Shown here piece after piece: positions 45,783-53,777 of a stretch of DNA of 62,052 bases (positions are counted from its first letter, which is position 1; each line of letters begins with the position of its first letter). Origin of the DNA: Candidatus Avelusimicrobium caledoniensis (GTDB lineage Bacteria; Elusimicrobiota; Elusimicrobia; Elusimicrobiales; Elusimicrobiaceae); NCBI GenBank assembly GCA_900315795.1, contig ONAM01000007.1, positions 1-62,052 on the forward strand, written 5' to 3'. Under the pieces are notes generated by a model. It worked only from the letters and a program-made list of their open reading frames with translations. It did no database searches and was not told where the DNA came from. The position numbers and the translations under genes are program-made.

Positions 45783-46247
45783 ATGAAAAAAATACTGGCA
45801 GGTTTAGTAGGGCTCGTTTTACTAAGCGCGTGCGCCGGCGTACAGCAAGCGCAAAATCTGGCAAATTGCAAATATGCTTTGCGTAATGTGGAACTCACGG
45901 ACTATAATTTAAATTCGCTTGGGTTTACGGTCATTATAGCTATTACGAATATGAATAAAAAACAAGCGGCCAAACTAAAACGCTTTGAGGGGGAACTGAC
46001 CGTCAACGAAGAACACATGGCTAACGTAACTTTAAAAGATGTTTACATTGAGCCGGACTCCACCAAAAACGCCAAAGCAAAATTTGTTGTCCCGTTACAG
46101 ACATTTAGTAATAAATTGGTAGGACTACTCAGCATGAAGAGTGCTACGTTAGATTATCACTTAACGGGTACGATGTATTTTGAAGGGCCGTTGGGGGTGG
46201 AAATACCCGTGCCGGTGGACATCGGCCGTTTAGGTAGCGGAAAATAA
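45783..46247 (+). CDS. LEA14-like (WHy domain) lipoprotein
   Basis: This 154-residue protein has a lipoprotein signal MKKILAGLVGLVLLSAC, with lipobox LLSAC and Cys as the first mature residue. The mature part is one LEA_2/WHy beta-sandwich (VELTDYNLNSLGFTVIIAITNMN; the Asn-rich turn is typical). Such proteins sit in envelope lipoprotein complexes of unknown role. GGAGGG precedes the ATG. A terminator follows at 46271. Confidence 0.85.
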   Translation: MKKILAGLVGLVLLSACAGVQQAQNLANCKYALRNVELTDYNLNSLGFTVIIAITNMNKKQAAKLKRFEGELTVNEEHMANVTLKDVYIEPDSTKNAKAKFVVPLQTFSNKLVGLLSMKSATLDYHLTGTMYFEGPLGVEIPVPVDIGRLGSGK

Positions 46248-46270
46248 ATTCAGTATTTAATAGAGAATAT

Positions 46271-46304
46271 CGGGCTGAGGGAATTTTCTCAGCCCGGTTT
46301 TTTT
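46271..46304 (+). terminator. Intrinsic terminator, copy 1 of a duplicated pair
   Basis: CGGGCTGAG, GGAATTTT, CTCAGCCCG, then T-run. It is nearly identical to 47213-47246. Confidence 0.85.
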
Positions 46305-46305
46305 A

Positions 46306-46376
46306 TGGGTCTAAAGCCCTAGTTTAATGCTAGGCACAAAATGCCACTTGATAGAAGAAAACAAAACAACTAAACT
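46306..46376 (+). promoter_or_regulatory. Promoter with secretome motif, site 7
   Basis: TAGGCACAAAATGCC (46331-46345), then 2 nt, -35 TTGATA (46348-46353), 17 nt, -10 TAAACT (46371-46376). A full second copy TGGGTCTAAAGCCC lies at 46306-46319. It is the most diverged member. Confidence 0.5.
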
Positions 46377-46418
46377 ATTAAAGAAAGATAAAGTTAGTAT
46401 TATCAAGGAGATAAATGT

Positions 46419-47183
46419 ATGAAAAAGTTTTTCACCGCTGCCAGTGTACTACTGGCCATTGCGTTACTGCCGCAATCGGTCTTGGGACAAAAAAGACGTA
46501 CTCTACAACCCAAACAACCATCCGTTCTACAATCAGATAGTGTACAACAAACACCCCTAATGAGAAAGCTAGTGTCTCATGCTATCCCGGCTGATAGCCA
46601 ATTAGCGGACCCGACCGCCGTATTTAACCAGTTCCGTCAAATTATTGCAAACAATGATAAGGAAGCTCTTGCCGCCCTATTAGAACGAGGCGTTGACCCC
46701 AACTTGAGAGAAGCATCGTCCGGCATGACACCCCTTATGGTCGCCACCGTAACAGGAGCGCGTTTTAGTATCATCCGACTTCTGTTAGCCAAAGGAGCAG
46801 ATAAAGATATACAAGATAACCTGGGTAAAACAGCCGCCGATTATGCCCAAATACGTGCCCAAGCGACAATAGCCATATTAAACAGAGAGTCAGAAACCGA
46901 GGTTGTAACGGCTGATAACGGAACGGAAGATAACTCGTTGCCCCAACAGCAACCCGATACGGAAAAAACTATGAGCGTAAGCAAGGCCTATCAATTACTC
47001 GGTGTACTTCCCACGGACAGCACAGCTAAAATCAAGGAAGCATTCCGTGAAGCACACCTTGGATGGCTTGAAAAAGTCAACTCCGACAATTCATCATCCG
47101 TCAAGACATTAAGCAAAACCCTCATTGATGAAGAGCAACAAATATATGAAGCATACCATACTATTATGGAAAGTCGGATGTAG
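46419..47183 (+). CDS. Secreted ankyrin-repeat protein with a J-like C-terminal domain
   Basis: This 254-residue protein has signal peptide MKKFFTAASVLLAIALLPQ. Two ankyrin repeats occupy about 84-150 (LLERGVDPNLREASSGMTPLMVAT and LLAKGADKDIQDNLGKTAADYA). The C-terminal 65 residues resemble a DnaJ J-domain (AYQLLGVLPTDSTAKIKEAFREAHLGW ... EEQQIYEAYHTI), but the HPD tripeptide that activates DnaK is missing, so it cannot be a normal J-protein. AAGGAG lies upstream. It is bounded by two near-identical terminators. Confidence 0.75.
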   Translation: MKKFFTAASVLLAIALLPQSVLGQKRRTLQPKQPSVLQSDSVQQTPLMRKLVSHAIPADSQLADPTAVFNQFRQIIANNDKEALAALLERGVDPNLREASSGMTPLMVATVTGARFSIIRLLLAKGADKDIQDNLGKTAADYAQIRAQATIAILNRESETEVVTADNGTEDNSLPQQQPDTEKTMSVSKAYQLLGVLPTDSTAKIKEAFREAHLGWLEKVNSDNSSSVKTLSKTLIDEEQQIYEAYHTIMESRM

Positions 47184-47212
47184 ACTGATTAACAAATTTG
47201 TTGTGTAGTAAA

Positions 47213-47246
47213 ACCGGGCTGAGGAAATTTTCTCAGCCCGGTGTTT
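47213..47246 (+). terminator. Intrinsic terminator, copy 2 of a duplicated pair
   Basis: ACCGGGCTGAG, GAAATTTT, CTCAGCCCGGT. It differs from the copy at 46271-46304 by one base in the core. Confidence 0.8.
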
Positions 47247-47250
47247 ATGT

Positions 47251-49185
47251 TTACAACAAAATCAGCCGTAGGATAAAACCCGTCAGCAAGGCAAGGCCCA
47301 GCGTCAGGCCCACCACACGCAACGTATCTTTCCAACCGTTCTCACGCAACATCACAAAAAACGTAGCGATACACGGCAAGTACATCGTCATAAACACGCA
47401 CGCCACGACAAGCATTTGCGCCGAAAGATTAAACGGCTCTAATAGTGCAATCGCCACATCTTTGCGCAGGAACCCTAAAATCAGCAGCGACGTCGTATCG
47501 GCGGGCAACCCTAAAATATACTCCACCGGATAGCGCGAGATTTTTGTAATTAAATCTGTCACGCCGGACATTTGCATTAAATCAACAAACAGTACCCCGC
47601 ACAAAATAAGCGGCAACGCATCGCACAAATATTCTTTCATGCGTAACCACAATTTGCGCCCAAGTGCGCGGAAACTGGGAATTTGCCAAGACGGAATTTC
47701 CATAAACAGTTCCGGCGCCTCGCCCTTTAACAAACGGTTTAAAATACTCCCCGCCAAAATTCCGTTGATGACAAGCACCCCAAATACCAAAAGCATATAT
47801 TTTAAGCCGTGGGGGGATAAAATGGAAATAATCATCGCCGTTTGCGAAATACACGGCGCAAGCACCAACACAAGCGCCAGTGCAATCACGCGCTCGCGCC
47901 GCGTCTCTAGCACACGCGCGCCCATTACCGCGGGCACTTTGCACCCAAAGCCGAGCATAATGGGGATAGCTCCGTAGCCGTGCAAGCCGATTTTATGCAA
48001 AATACCGTCTAGCAAAATAGCCAAACGCGGCAAATAACCGATATCGCCCAAAAAACCAAAGAGCGCATAAAACGCAAGCACGTAGCTCATCACATCCACA
48101 AGTGCAATTTTAAGGCCGTCGGTAAGCACACCAAAATACGCTTCGCCGCCGTCGCCTACTAAGAGCATACCCAACCAATTATCACGCCACGCGCCGAGCA
48201 ATTTTTCCATAAACGGAAAATAATAATTTTCATACAGTGGGTCCACAAAGTTAATAATGCTCTCGCCCACAAAACGTACTACAAAAAACGAAATAATCAG
48301 CACCAGCAGTGCAATCGGCAACCCGGTTAGCGGCGTGGTCGCCCACGCTTGCAGATGTTCCCAAAACGACGGGTGTTTGTGTTTAACCTCTTGCACTTGT
48401 CCGATAATTTTACCGATCGTTTGCCATTTTTCCTCGTCGGTTTTAGGAATAGAAATTTGCGGCGTGTTGGCGTCCAACTCGCCTACCGTATTAGCCAGTT
48501 CTTTTAACCCTTCGCCCGTGGTGGCTACGGTGGGAATTACGGGCAAACCCAAGAGTTTAGATAATTTTTTCACGTCAATAAAAATACCTTTGCGTTTGGC
48601 TTCGTCAAACTTATTGAGCATCAGCACCGCGGGTTTATTTAACGACAGCAATTCAAGCAAAAAATACAAGTTACGCTCTAAGTGCGAAGCATCCGCCACA
48701 CAGACGATAAAATCATATTCTAATTCTTTAAACAAATGGTGTTTTTTTCCTTCCATTTGCCATTCTTCTTCCAAGCGGTACAAACCCGGAATATCAATAA
48801 TATCATACGATTCGCCATTAAACTGGGTGGTGCCGTAGTTGAGCCCCACGGTGGTGCCGGGGAAATTGGACGAAATTACACCCACTCCCGTTAAGCGCGA
48901 GAAAATCAAACTCTTGCCCACATTGGGGTTTCCGGCGAGCAAAAAGGTATTTTTTTTAGAGGTGACAATAATTTTTTTGGCGGTTTCGCGCCCGATCGCC
49001 ACGTCCGTGCCAGATACACTAACAACGACGGGGCTGTTGCCCGGCTGACGTTTGACAAACTGTCCGCGCACAATACCCATAGCGGCTAGTTTGTCAGCCA
49101 TGTGGGCGTCGGTTTGAATTTCTTTGACTTGGGCAGATTGCCCGGGTTTTAATTGATAGAGAGAACGAGAATTATTTTTTTCCAT
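47251..49185 (-). CDS. feoB: Ferrous iron transporter FeoB with N-terminal FeoA domain
   Basis: This 644-residue protein has an N-terminal SH3-like FeoA domain (residues about 1-75; AQVKEIQTD, KLAAMGIVRGQFVKR). The GTPase domain has G1 GNPNVGKS, G2 NFPGTT, G3 DIPG and G4 NKFDE. Then come GDI helices and about ten transmembrane segments with the two Gate repeats (GFGCKVPAVMGAR near the first). It imports Fe2+ across the inner membrane. I chose the ATG at 49185 because the promoter TTGCCG-17 nt-TACAAT ends at about 49210, downstream of the next possible start. It is divergent from a ferredoxin gene. Confidence 0.93.
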   Translation of the reverse strand: MEKNNSRSLYQLKPGQSAQVKEIQTDAHMADKLAAMGIVRGQFVKRQPGNSPVVVSVSGTDVAIGRETAKKIIVTSKKNTFLLAGNPNVGKSLIFSRLTGVGVISSNFPGTTVGLNYGTTQFNGESYDIIDIPGLYRLEEEWQMEGKKHHLFKELEYDFIVCVADASHLERNLYFLLELLSLNKPAVLMLNKFDEAKRKGIFIDVKKLSKLLGLPVIPTVATTGEGLKELANTVGELDANTPQISIPKTDEEKWQTIGKIIGQVQEVKHKHPSFWEHLQAWATTPLTGLPIALLVLIISFFVVRFVGESIINFVDPLYENYYFPFMEKLLGAWRDNWLGMLLVGDGGEAYFGVLTDGLKIALVDVMSYVLAFYALFGFLGDIGYLPRLAILLDGILHKIGLHGYGAIPIMLGFGCKVPAVMGARVLETRRERVIALALVLVLAPCISQTAMIISILSPHGLKYMLLVFGVLVINGILAGSILNRLLKGEAPELFMEIPSWQIPSFRALGRKLWLRMKEYLCDALPLILCGVLFVDLMQMSGVTDLITKISRYPVEYILGLPADTTSLLILGFLRKDVAIALLEPFNLSAQMLVVACVFMTMYLPCIATFFVMLRENGWKDTLRVVGLTLGLALLTGFILRLILL

Positions 49186-49209
49186 AAAAGTTAGTTTTTC
49201 CTTACTTTT

Positions 49210-49238
49210 ATATTGTATCATTCTAACCCTTTTTCGGC
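49210..49238 (-). promoter_or_regulatory. feoB promoter
   Basis: Minus strand TTGCCG, 17-nt spacer, TACAAT. It fixes the feoB start at 49185. Positions are read to within one or two bases. Confidence 0.5.
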
Positions 49239-49329
49239 AAGGGCTTTTATCCGACGGTCCCGGCCCGGGGTGTGATTTTTTTGTATAATTTAAAAGTAAC
49301 TCAATATCTTATTTATAGGAGAAAATACT

Positions 49330-49500
49330 ATGGCTTATAAAGTAAATCCGGAAGTTTGCATTAACTGCGGTGCTTGCGAATCTGCCTGCCCCGTAACCGC
49401 TATTTGCGAGAAAGACGGCAAACGCTGCATTGATGCCTCCAAATGCATTGAGTGCGGCGCTTGCGCCGGCACCTGCCCGGTCAGCGCGATTGCTCTGTAA
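49330..49500 (+). CDS. 2[4Fe-4S] ferredoxin
   Basis: This 56-residue clostridial-type ferredoxin has two CxxCxxCxxxCP motifs (CINCGACESACP and CIECGACAGTCP). It is a low-potential electron carrier for anaerobic metabolism. GGAG precedes the ATG. It is a single gene divergent from feoB and is followed by a terminator. Rubrerythrin elsewhere in the window could be a client. Confidence 0.95.
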   Translation: MAYKVNPEVCINCGACESACPVTAICEKDGKRCIDASKCIECGACAGTCPVSAIAL

Positions 49501-49522
49501 CAAGGTAACACAAACAAATATT

Positions 49523-49552
49523 TAACGCCCCGGCATTAGGCGGGGCGTTTTT
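49523..49552 (+). terminator. Intrinsic terminator of the ferredoxin gene
   Basis: Stem AACGCCCCG, complementary CGGGGCGTT, T-run. Confidence 0.85.
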
Positions 49553-49560
49553 ATACCCCA

Positions 49561-49621
49561 AAGGCCCAGATGATTTTGGGTCCAAAGGCCCTTGTGATAT
49601 TGCGCGGTTTTTTATTACAGT
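49561..49621 (+). promoter_or_regulatory. Promoter with secretome motif, site 8
   Basis: TGGGTCCAAAGGCCC (49577-49591) abuts -35 TTGTGA (49592-49597); 18 nt; -10 TACAGT (49616-49621). Distal half AGGCCCAGA is at 49562-49570. The proximal 15-mer differs from site 6 at only two positions. Confidence 0.6.
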
Positions 49622-49653
49622 ATGATAAACTAATTGCCTCACAAGGAGAATGT

Positions 49654-50802
49654 ATGCTAAAAAAATTGACATTATTATGTATCGGGCTTATTACGACCAC
49701 TACCGCTTTTGCACAACTTCCGGCTGCCAAAAAAGCGGCAACCCTTATATTAAAACCCCGCGACATAATGGCAGGTGTCCCTAAAGGAATAGAACAAGCC
49801 GTCACGCGTCACGTGGCTGAATTAAGACGGGCTAACGTAGCGTCTTTGCGCGAAGTATACCAACTCACAAATCAACAAATTGCCCCCACCGCCACGGCGG
49901 GCGAGCAAGTGAGCGCGCTATTAAAACAAATGGATGTGTATGCCCAAATGCAAGCCCGCACCGAGCAAACCGCCCGCGAGATTTTGGCCCAATACGGGGA
50001 GGAGAATATTCCGCGGGAAATTCTGCGGCAATCGGCCCAACACGGGCTAGTTAATATCGTACCTTACTTTATGAAAAACGGGGCAAATCCGTCCGACGTA
50101 TTAGCCGAGTATCTGGCGTATCCTTCCATTGTAAAATCCGCTTTGGATAGAGGGGCAACTGTTAAAGACAACGCTGTCTATATGACTGCTGTTAGAAACG
50201 GCTACAGTGAAACGGTCTCTCTGCTACGGAAAAAATCAAATATTCCTTATGAAACCAAAATAGATATGTTTAAATTGGCGTTGGAAATGAAACAATTCGA
50301 GGTAGCCAAAGTATTGCTTCCAGACCTAAATTTAAATGCCACTCACCCCTTAGATCCTATCAATCAACAGAATAATCTCCTGTGGGAAAACATTGAAGCG
50401 GACAACATGGAAACGGTCCTCTTTTTGCTTGAAAACGGATCCGACCCCAATTTTCGTATTCAAACAGTGCGCGGTTTTGAGGGACCTATACCCGCTGCTA
50501 CACTCCTCTTATCAGATAAATGGGCAACGTATCTCCCTATTCTCAAAAAATATGGTGCCGATTTGAACACAAACGGACATGAGGGTTCCCTCTTACATGA
50601 AGTGATAACCAACCTAGAAAAAACAAAATTTTTAGTAGAATTGGGAGCCAATCCACGGGTTACTGCACGTGATGTTTGGGGAAACGAACGCACTCCGTGC
50701 GCTGCGGCATTATCTGCAAAAAACGTCTCCTTCCTATCCAATTACAGAAAAGAGCAACTCCAACAAGTCATAAATTTTTACAGAAGCTTACATTTTCATT
50801 AA
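49654..50802 (+). CDS. Secreted ankyrin-repeat protein
   Basis: This 382-residue protein has signal peptide MLKKLTLLCIGLITTTTAFA. The mature protein has a helical N-terminal half and degenerate ankyrin repeats, clearest at VLFLLENGSDPNFRIQ and LVELGANPRVTARDVWGNERTP. Loose repeats such as IVPYFMKNGANPSDV begin earlier. AAGGAG precedes the ATG. Ankyrin repeats bind proteins; partner and location after export are unknown. Its promoter carries the secretome motif. Confidence 0.8.
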   Translation: MLKKLTLLCIGLITTTTAFAQLPAAKKAATLILKPRDIMAGVPKGIEQAVTRHVAELRRANVASLREVYQLTNQQIAPTATAGEQVSALLKQMDVYAQMQARTEQTAREILAQYGEENIPREILRQSAQHGLVNIVPYFMKNGANPSDVLAEYLAYPSIVKSALDRGATVKDNAVYMTAVRNGYSETVSLLRKKSNIPYETKIDMFKLALEMKQFEVAKVLLPDLNLNATHPLDPINQQNNLLWENIEADNMETVLFLLENGSDPNFRIQTVRGFEGPIPAATLLLSDKWATYLPILKKYGADLNTNGHEGSLLHEVITNLEKTKFLVELGANPRVTARDVWGNERTPCAAALSAKNVSFLSNYRKEQLQQVINFYRSLHFH

Positions 50803-50808
50803 CCAATC

Positions 50809-50830
50809 CCCCGTCAACCGACGGGGCGTT
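50809..50830 (+). terminator. Intrinsic terminator
   Basis: CCCCGTC, AACC, GACGGGG, then T-run. Confidence 0.8.
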
Positions 50831-50843
50831 TTTGCACCTAAAG

Positions 50844-50876
50844 AAAAAGAGTTGGGCGTAAGCCCAACTCTTTTTT
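50844..50876 (+). terminator. Second terminator-like hairpin
   Basis: AAAAGAGTTGGGC, GTAA, GCCCAACTCTTTTTT. The remaining stretch to 51083 holds only a promoter (TATAAT near 51056) and AT-rich sequence. Confidence 0.8.
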
Positions 50877-51082
50877 CAGAACCGTTCGGGGGGTAAATCG
50901 AAGGTTCTGGGGGGATAAAATTTGCAACTTCCTTATTTTTTATGATACATTGTACGACCCCAAAATTGCAAGTTTTTTATACTAAAATAAAGGTTTATTT
51001 TCAGCTAATTATTTTGAATTATATAAAAAAATGCGTGCAAACACGTTGCGTATTGCTATAATATATCCATACAGGAGGTCGT

Positions 51083-52936
51083 ATGAAAATCACAAAATTA
51101 CCGATTACGTTAGCTTTATCACTTACTTCACTACCGCTCCTCGGAGCCCCCGCACAAAAAAATGATTTGGTCTTAGGAACAAATTCCCGCTCGGTAACAA
51201 GTGCCGTTACCCAGCAGGCCACCACCGAGCCCGGCGACATTTACCGCGGTACGGTCTTTGGGGCTGAACAAAAAAAATATCACAGCGATGTGCTCGGCGC
51301 TCGCGAGAAAGCAAAATCAAAATTAGTATATGATACTTCGCTCATTCGCGCTATTAAAATCAACGATACCGACCGCGTACGCACCCTTTTATACGCACAT
51401 GCCGACGTCAACGAAAAAAACTACGCCGGTATTACACCCTTAACCATTGCCGGGGAAAAAGGCAATATGGAAATTTTGCGTATGTTAGTAGAAGACGGCA
51501 AAGCCAATGTAAATGATAAATCCAGCTACGGCGTTACACCGTTAATTGCCGCCGCCGCGGCCGGACAAGGCGAAGCCGTTACTTACTTAATCAAACACGG
51601 GGCTGATTCTACCGTCAAAGATGATATGGGAAAAACCGCTCTTATTTATGCGGCTAACTTTGATGATGCCAAAACATTAGCCGATTTAACCTCCTTGGAT
51701 AAAACGTCGCTGAATATCCCCGATGCCGTCGGTAACACACCGCTTATCTATTCGGCCCAACGCGGTTATTTGGAAAACGTAAAAGTGTTACTCGCCAACG
51801 GCGCAAACGTTAATTACCGCAATCCGGCTACGGGGCTTAGCGCACTTTCAGCGGCCGCGGCGGAAGGACATTTGCCGGTTGTAAAATACCTCGTTAAAAA
51901 CGGACATGCCGACGTCAACCTGCCCGACACCGCCGGACGTACCCCGCTTTTCTATGCCTTAGAAAAAGACCAAGTTGAAACGTTGCGTTTCCTACTTGCT
52001 AACGGGGCCAACCCCAATGCCAAAGATCACGCGGGTGTTTCGCCTTTGATGCGTGCGTCAGCGAAAAACAAACAAGATATCCAAAAAATGTTACTGGGCC
52101 AAAAAGGCATTGAAGTCAACGCACAGGATAATTTGGGACGCAGTGTAGTCGCCTACGCGGTGTACGCAGAGGACGTTGCTTCGACACAAGCATTGGTCAA
52201 AGCCAAGGCCGATATCAACACCGCCGATGCCAAAGGCAATACGCCGCTGATGAACGCTATTAAAGCTAAAAAAGACCGCACGGCCGTGTATTTGATTCAA
52301 CAAGGGGCTGATTTAACCTCCGTCAACCAAGCGGGCGAAACCGTGTTTACATTAACGGATAAATTCTTGCCTAGCTCAGCTACGGCGGGAGTGCTTAACG
52401 TAAAACGCCAAGCCATTGAACAACAAGCCCTGCAAGTAGAAGAACAAAAACTAGCCGCGGTACGCGCACTGGAAGAACAACTGGCGCAAGAAGAAGCTGT
52501 TATTTTTGAATTAAAAGAGGAGCAAGCCGCCCAACTTAAAGCGGCTGCCGAACAAAAAGAAGCGGCTATCCGCGAACAAGTTACCCAAGAATATCAAGCG
52601 CAAAAAGCGGCCTTGGAAGAAGACCCGGAAATCCAACGCTTACAACAACAATTAGAACAAGCTAAAGCCCAAAAAGCCGCCGACTTACAAGCACAAATTG
52701 ACCAAAAAGTGGACGAGCAAATGGGCCGCGCCACCGCCGCCAAAAATACGGCAGTAAAGCAAGCGCAGGAAACCAAAACGGCCGCCCAAAAGCAAGCCAA
52801 ACAAACGCAAGCAAAAGCGGCCAACAAGGCAAACCGGGCTAAACAAACCGTCAAAAAAACACAAACAACCGTAAAGACGCAAGCGGTTTCCACCCAAAAG
52901 ACGGTTTCGCAAGCCACCGCGCCGCTGTTGAATTAA
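51083..52936 (+). CDS. Secreted ankyrin-repeat protein with coiled-coil, Lys/Ala/Gln-rich tail
   Basis: This 617-residue protein has signal peptide MKITKLPITLALSLTSLPLLGAPA. About nine well-formed ankyrin repeats cover residues 90-440 (for example GITPLTIAGEKGNMEILRMLVEDG and GNTPLIYSAQRGYLENVKVLLANGANVN). A long charged coiled coil (about 450-545) follows, then a basic Lys/Ala/Thr/Gln tail of about 70 residues with repeated QTxKxxA units. The tail resembles histone-like or TonB-like linkers and may bind a polyanion; that is speculation. AGGAGG precedes the ATG. The promoter lacks the secretome motif found at the other ankyrin genes. Confidence 0.85.
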   Translation: MKITKLPITLALSLTSLPLLGAPAQKNDLVLGTNSRSVTSAVTQQATTEPGDIYRGTVFGAEQKKYHSDVLGAREKAKSKLVYDTSLIRAIKINDTDRVRTLLYAHADVNEKNYAGITPLTIAGEKGNMEILRMLVEDGKANVNDKSSYGVTPLIAAAAAGQGEAVTYLIKHGADSTVKDDMGKTALIYAANFDDAKTLADLTSLDKTSLNIPDAVGNTPLIYSAQRGYLENVKVLLANGANVNYRNPATGLSALSAAAAEGHLPVVKYLVKNGHADVNLPDTAGRTPLFYALEKDQVETLRFLLANGANPNAKDHAGVSPLMRASAKNKQDIQKMLLGQKGIEVNAQDNLGRSVVAYAVYAEDVASTQALVKAKADINTADAKGNTPLMNAIKAKKDRTAVYLIQQGADLTSVNQAGETVFTLTDKFLPSSATAGVLNVKRQAIEQQALQVEEQKLAAVRALEEQLAQEEAVIFELKEEQAAQLKAAAEQKEAAIREQVTQEYQAQKAALEEDPEIQRLQQQLEQAKAQKAADLQAQIDQKVDEQMGRATAAKNTAVKQAQETKTAAQKQAKQTQAKAANKANRAKQTVKKTQTTVKTQAVSTQKTVSQATAPLLN

Positions 52937-52952
52937 AAAGTATATGACACAT

Positions 52953-52985
52953 AAAACACCCCGGTTTATTACCGGGGTGTTTTTA
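52953..52985 (+). terminator. Intrinsic terminator
   Basis: Stem AAAACACCCCGG, loop TTTATT, complementary CCGGGGTGTTTT. Confidence 0.85.
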
Positions 52986-52993
52986 TGATCCGG

Positions 52994-53662
52994 TTAATAA
53001 GCATACCAGTAAGTTGTTTTGTATGACAGCCCTCCGCTGCCGTCCAAAATACTGTAGGTAAACGCATGATTTGTTTTACCTGTTTGAGTCTTACAAAATT
53101 GATTGTATGGCTCACCCTCCATAGCCAAGCAATAGCGTTGCCTAGAAGAAGAATTGGCAAAATTGATACTTATGCCATACCCGTTTTTTAATAACTGCTC
53201 GTTCATACAGGTAATGGTATTATTAGCTCTAAAATCACAATAAAAGTCTTCGCATTTCCAACGGCCGCCGGTTAATACCCGCTCGCAATTCATACTGACA
53301 GACAATTCTTCCATATCCGTTGGGTTTTGTCCGTTTGCCAAATAATACACTTCCGCGGCTTGGGCCAGCGAATTTGCCACCGTCACTAACTGGGAATAGC
53401 GCGCCTTCCACACCGCTTTTTCATACTGCGGCAGTGCCACCGCCGCCAAAATACCGATGATAAGAACAACTACTAAAAGCTCAATAAGGGTAAAGCCGCC
53501 GTTGTCGCCGTTATAACATAAAGGTCTGTCATCCCGGAAATTTGTAATCCGGGATCTTCCGATTTTTTTTCGCCCCTTAACCATCCCATCAGAAACAAAA
53601 ATACGAAGATGCCGGATAAAAACTTTCCGGCATGACAAACTTATTTGATTTCCTTTTTCCAT
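52994..53662 (-). CDS. Type IV pilin-like protein F with palindrome-extended leader
   Basis: This 222-residue protein has the pilin signal [20 protein letters not shown] preceded by a 56-residue leader instead of six. The leader from about residue 8 to 46 is encoded by a 109-bp palindromic repeat (53528-53636) that reads through in frame. The ATG at 53662 has a strong GGAGG and sits in the normal place relative to the conserved pilin promoter, which supports insertion into an ordinary leader. The head is related to pilin C ([15 protein letters not shown]; several cysteines). Whether prepilin peptidase still processes so long a leader is unknown. Confidence 0.8.
   Translation of the reverse strand: MEKGNQISLSCRKVFIRHLRIFVSDGMVKGRKKIGRSRITNFRDDRPLCYNGDNGGFTLIELLVVVLIIGILAAVALPQYEKAVWKARYSQLVTVANSLAQAAEVYYLANGQNPTDMEELSVSMNCERVLTGGRWKCEDFYCDFRANNTITCMNEQLLKNGYGISINFANSSSRQRYCLAMEGEPYNQFCKTQTGKTNHAFTYSILDGSGGLSYKTTYWYAY
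53528..53636. repeat. GTCAT...ATGAC palindromic repeat inside the pilin F reading frame
   Basis: Ends GTCATCCCGG and CCGGCATGAC; hairpins CCCGGAAATTTGTAATCCGGG and GCCGGATAAAAACTTTCCGGC. It contributes about 37 codons with no stop to the pilin leader. Confidence 0.75.
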
Positions 53663-53695
53663 AAAAGAACCTCCATTTAGTTTATGTTTCACTAA

Positions 53696-53723
53696 ATGGT
53701 ATCAAAAAAAAAAACGATGTCAA
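53696..53723 (-). promoter_or_regulatory. Pilin F promoter with A11/T11 spacer tract
   Basis: Minus strand TTGACA (53718-53723), 16-nt spacer with 11 T, TACCAT (53696-53701). The flank TTGCCTATTGACATCG is shared with pilin B. Confidence 0.65.
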
Positions 53724-53777
53724 TAGGCAATTTTTACCGACGAAAAAATCGGAAAGATTAGTGAAGTAATACTTTAT

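Noticed and set aside
46969..47183. DnaJ chaperone domain
   Set aside because: The J-like region lacks the HPD motif and belongs to an exported protein, so a DnaK co-chaperone role is not supported.
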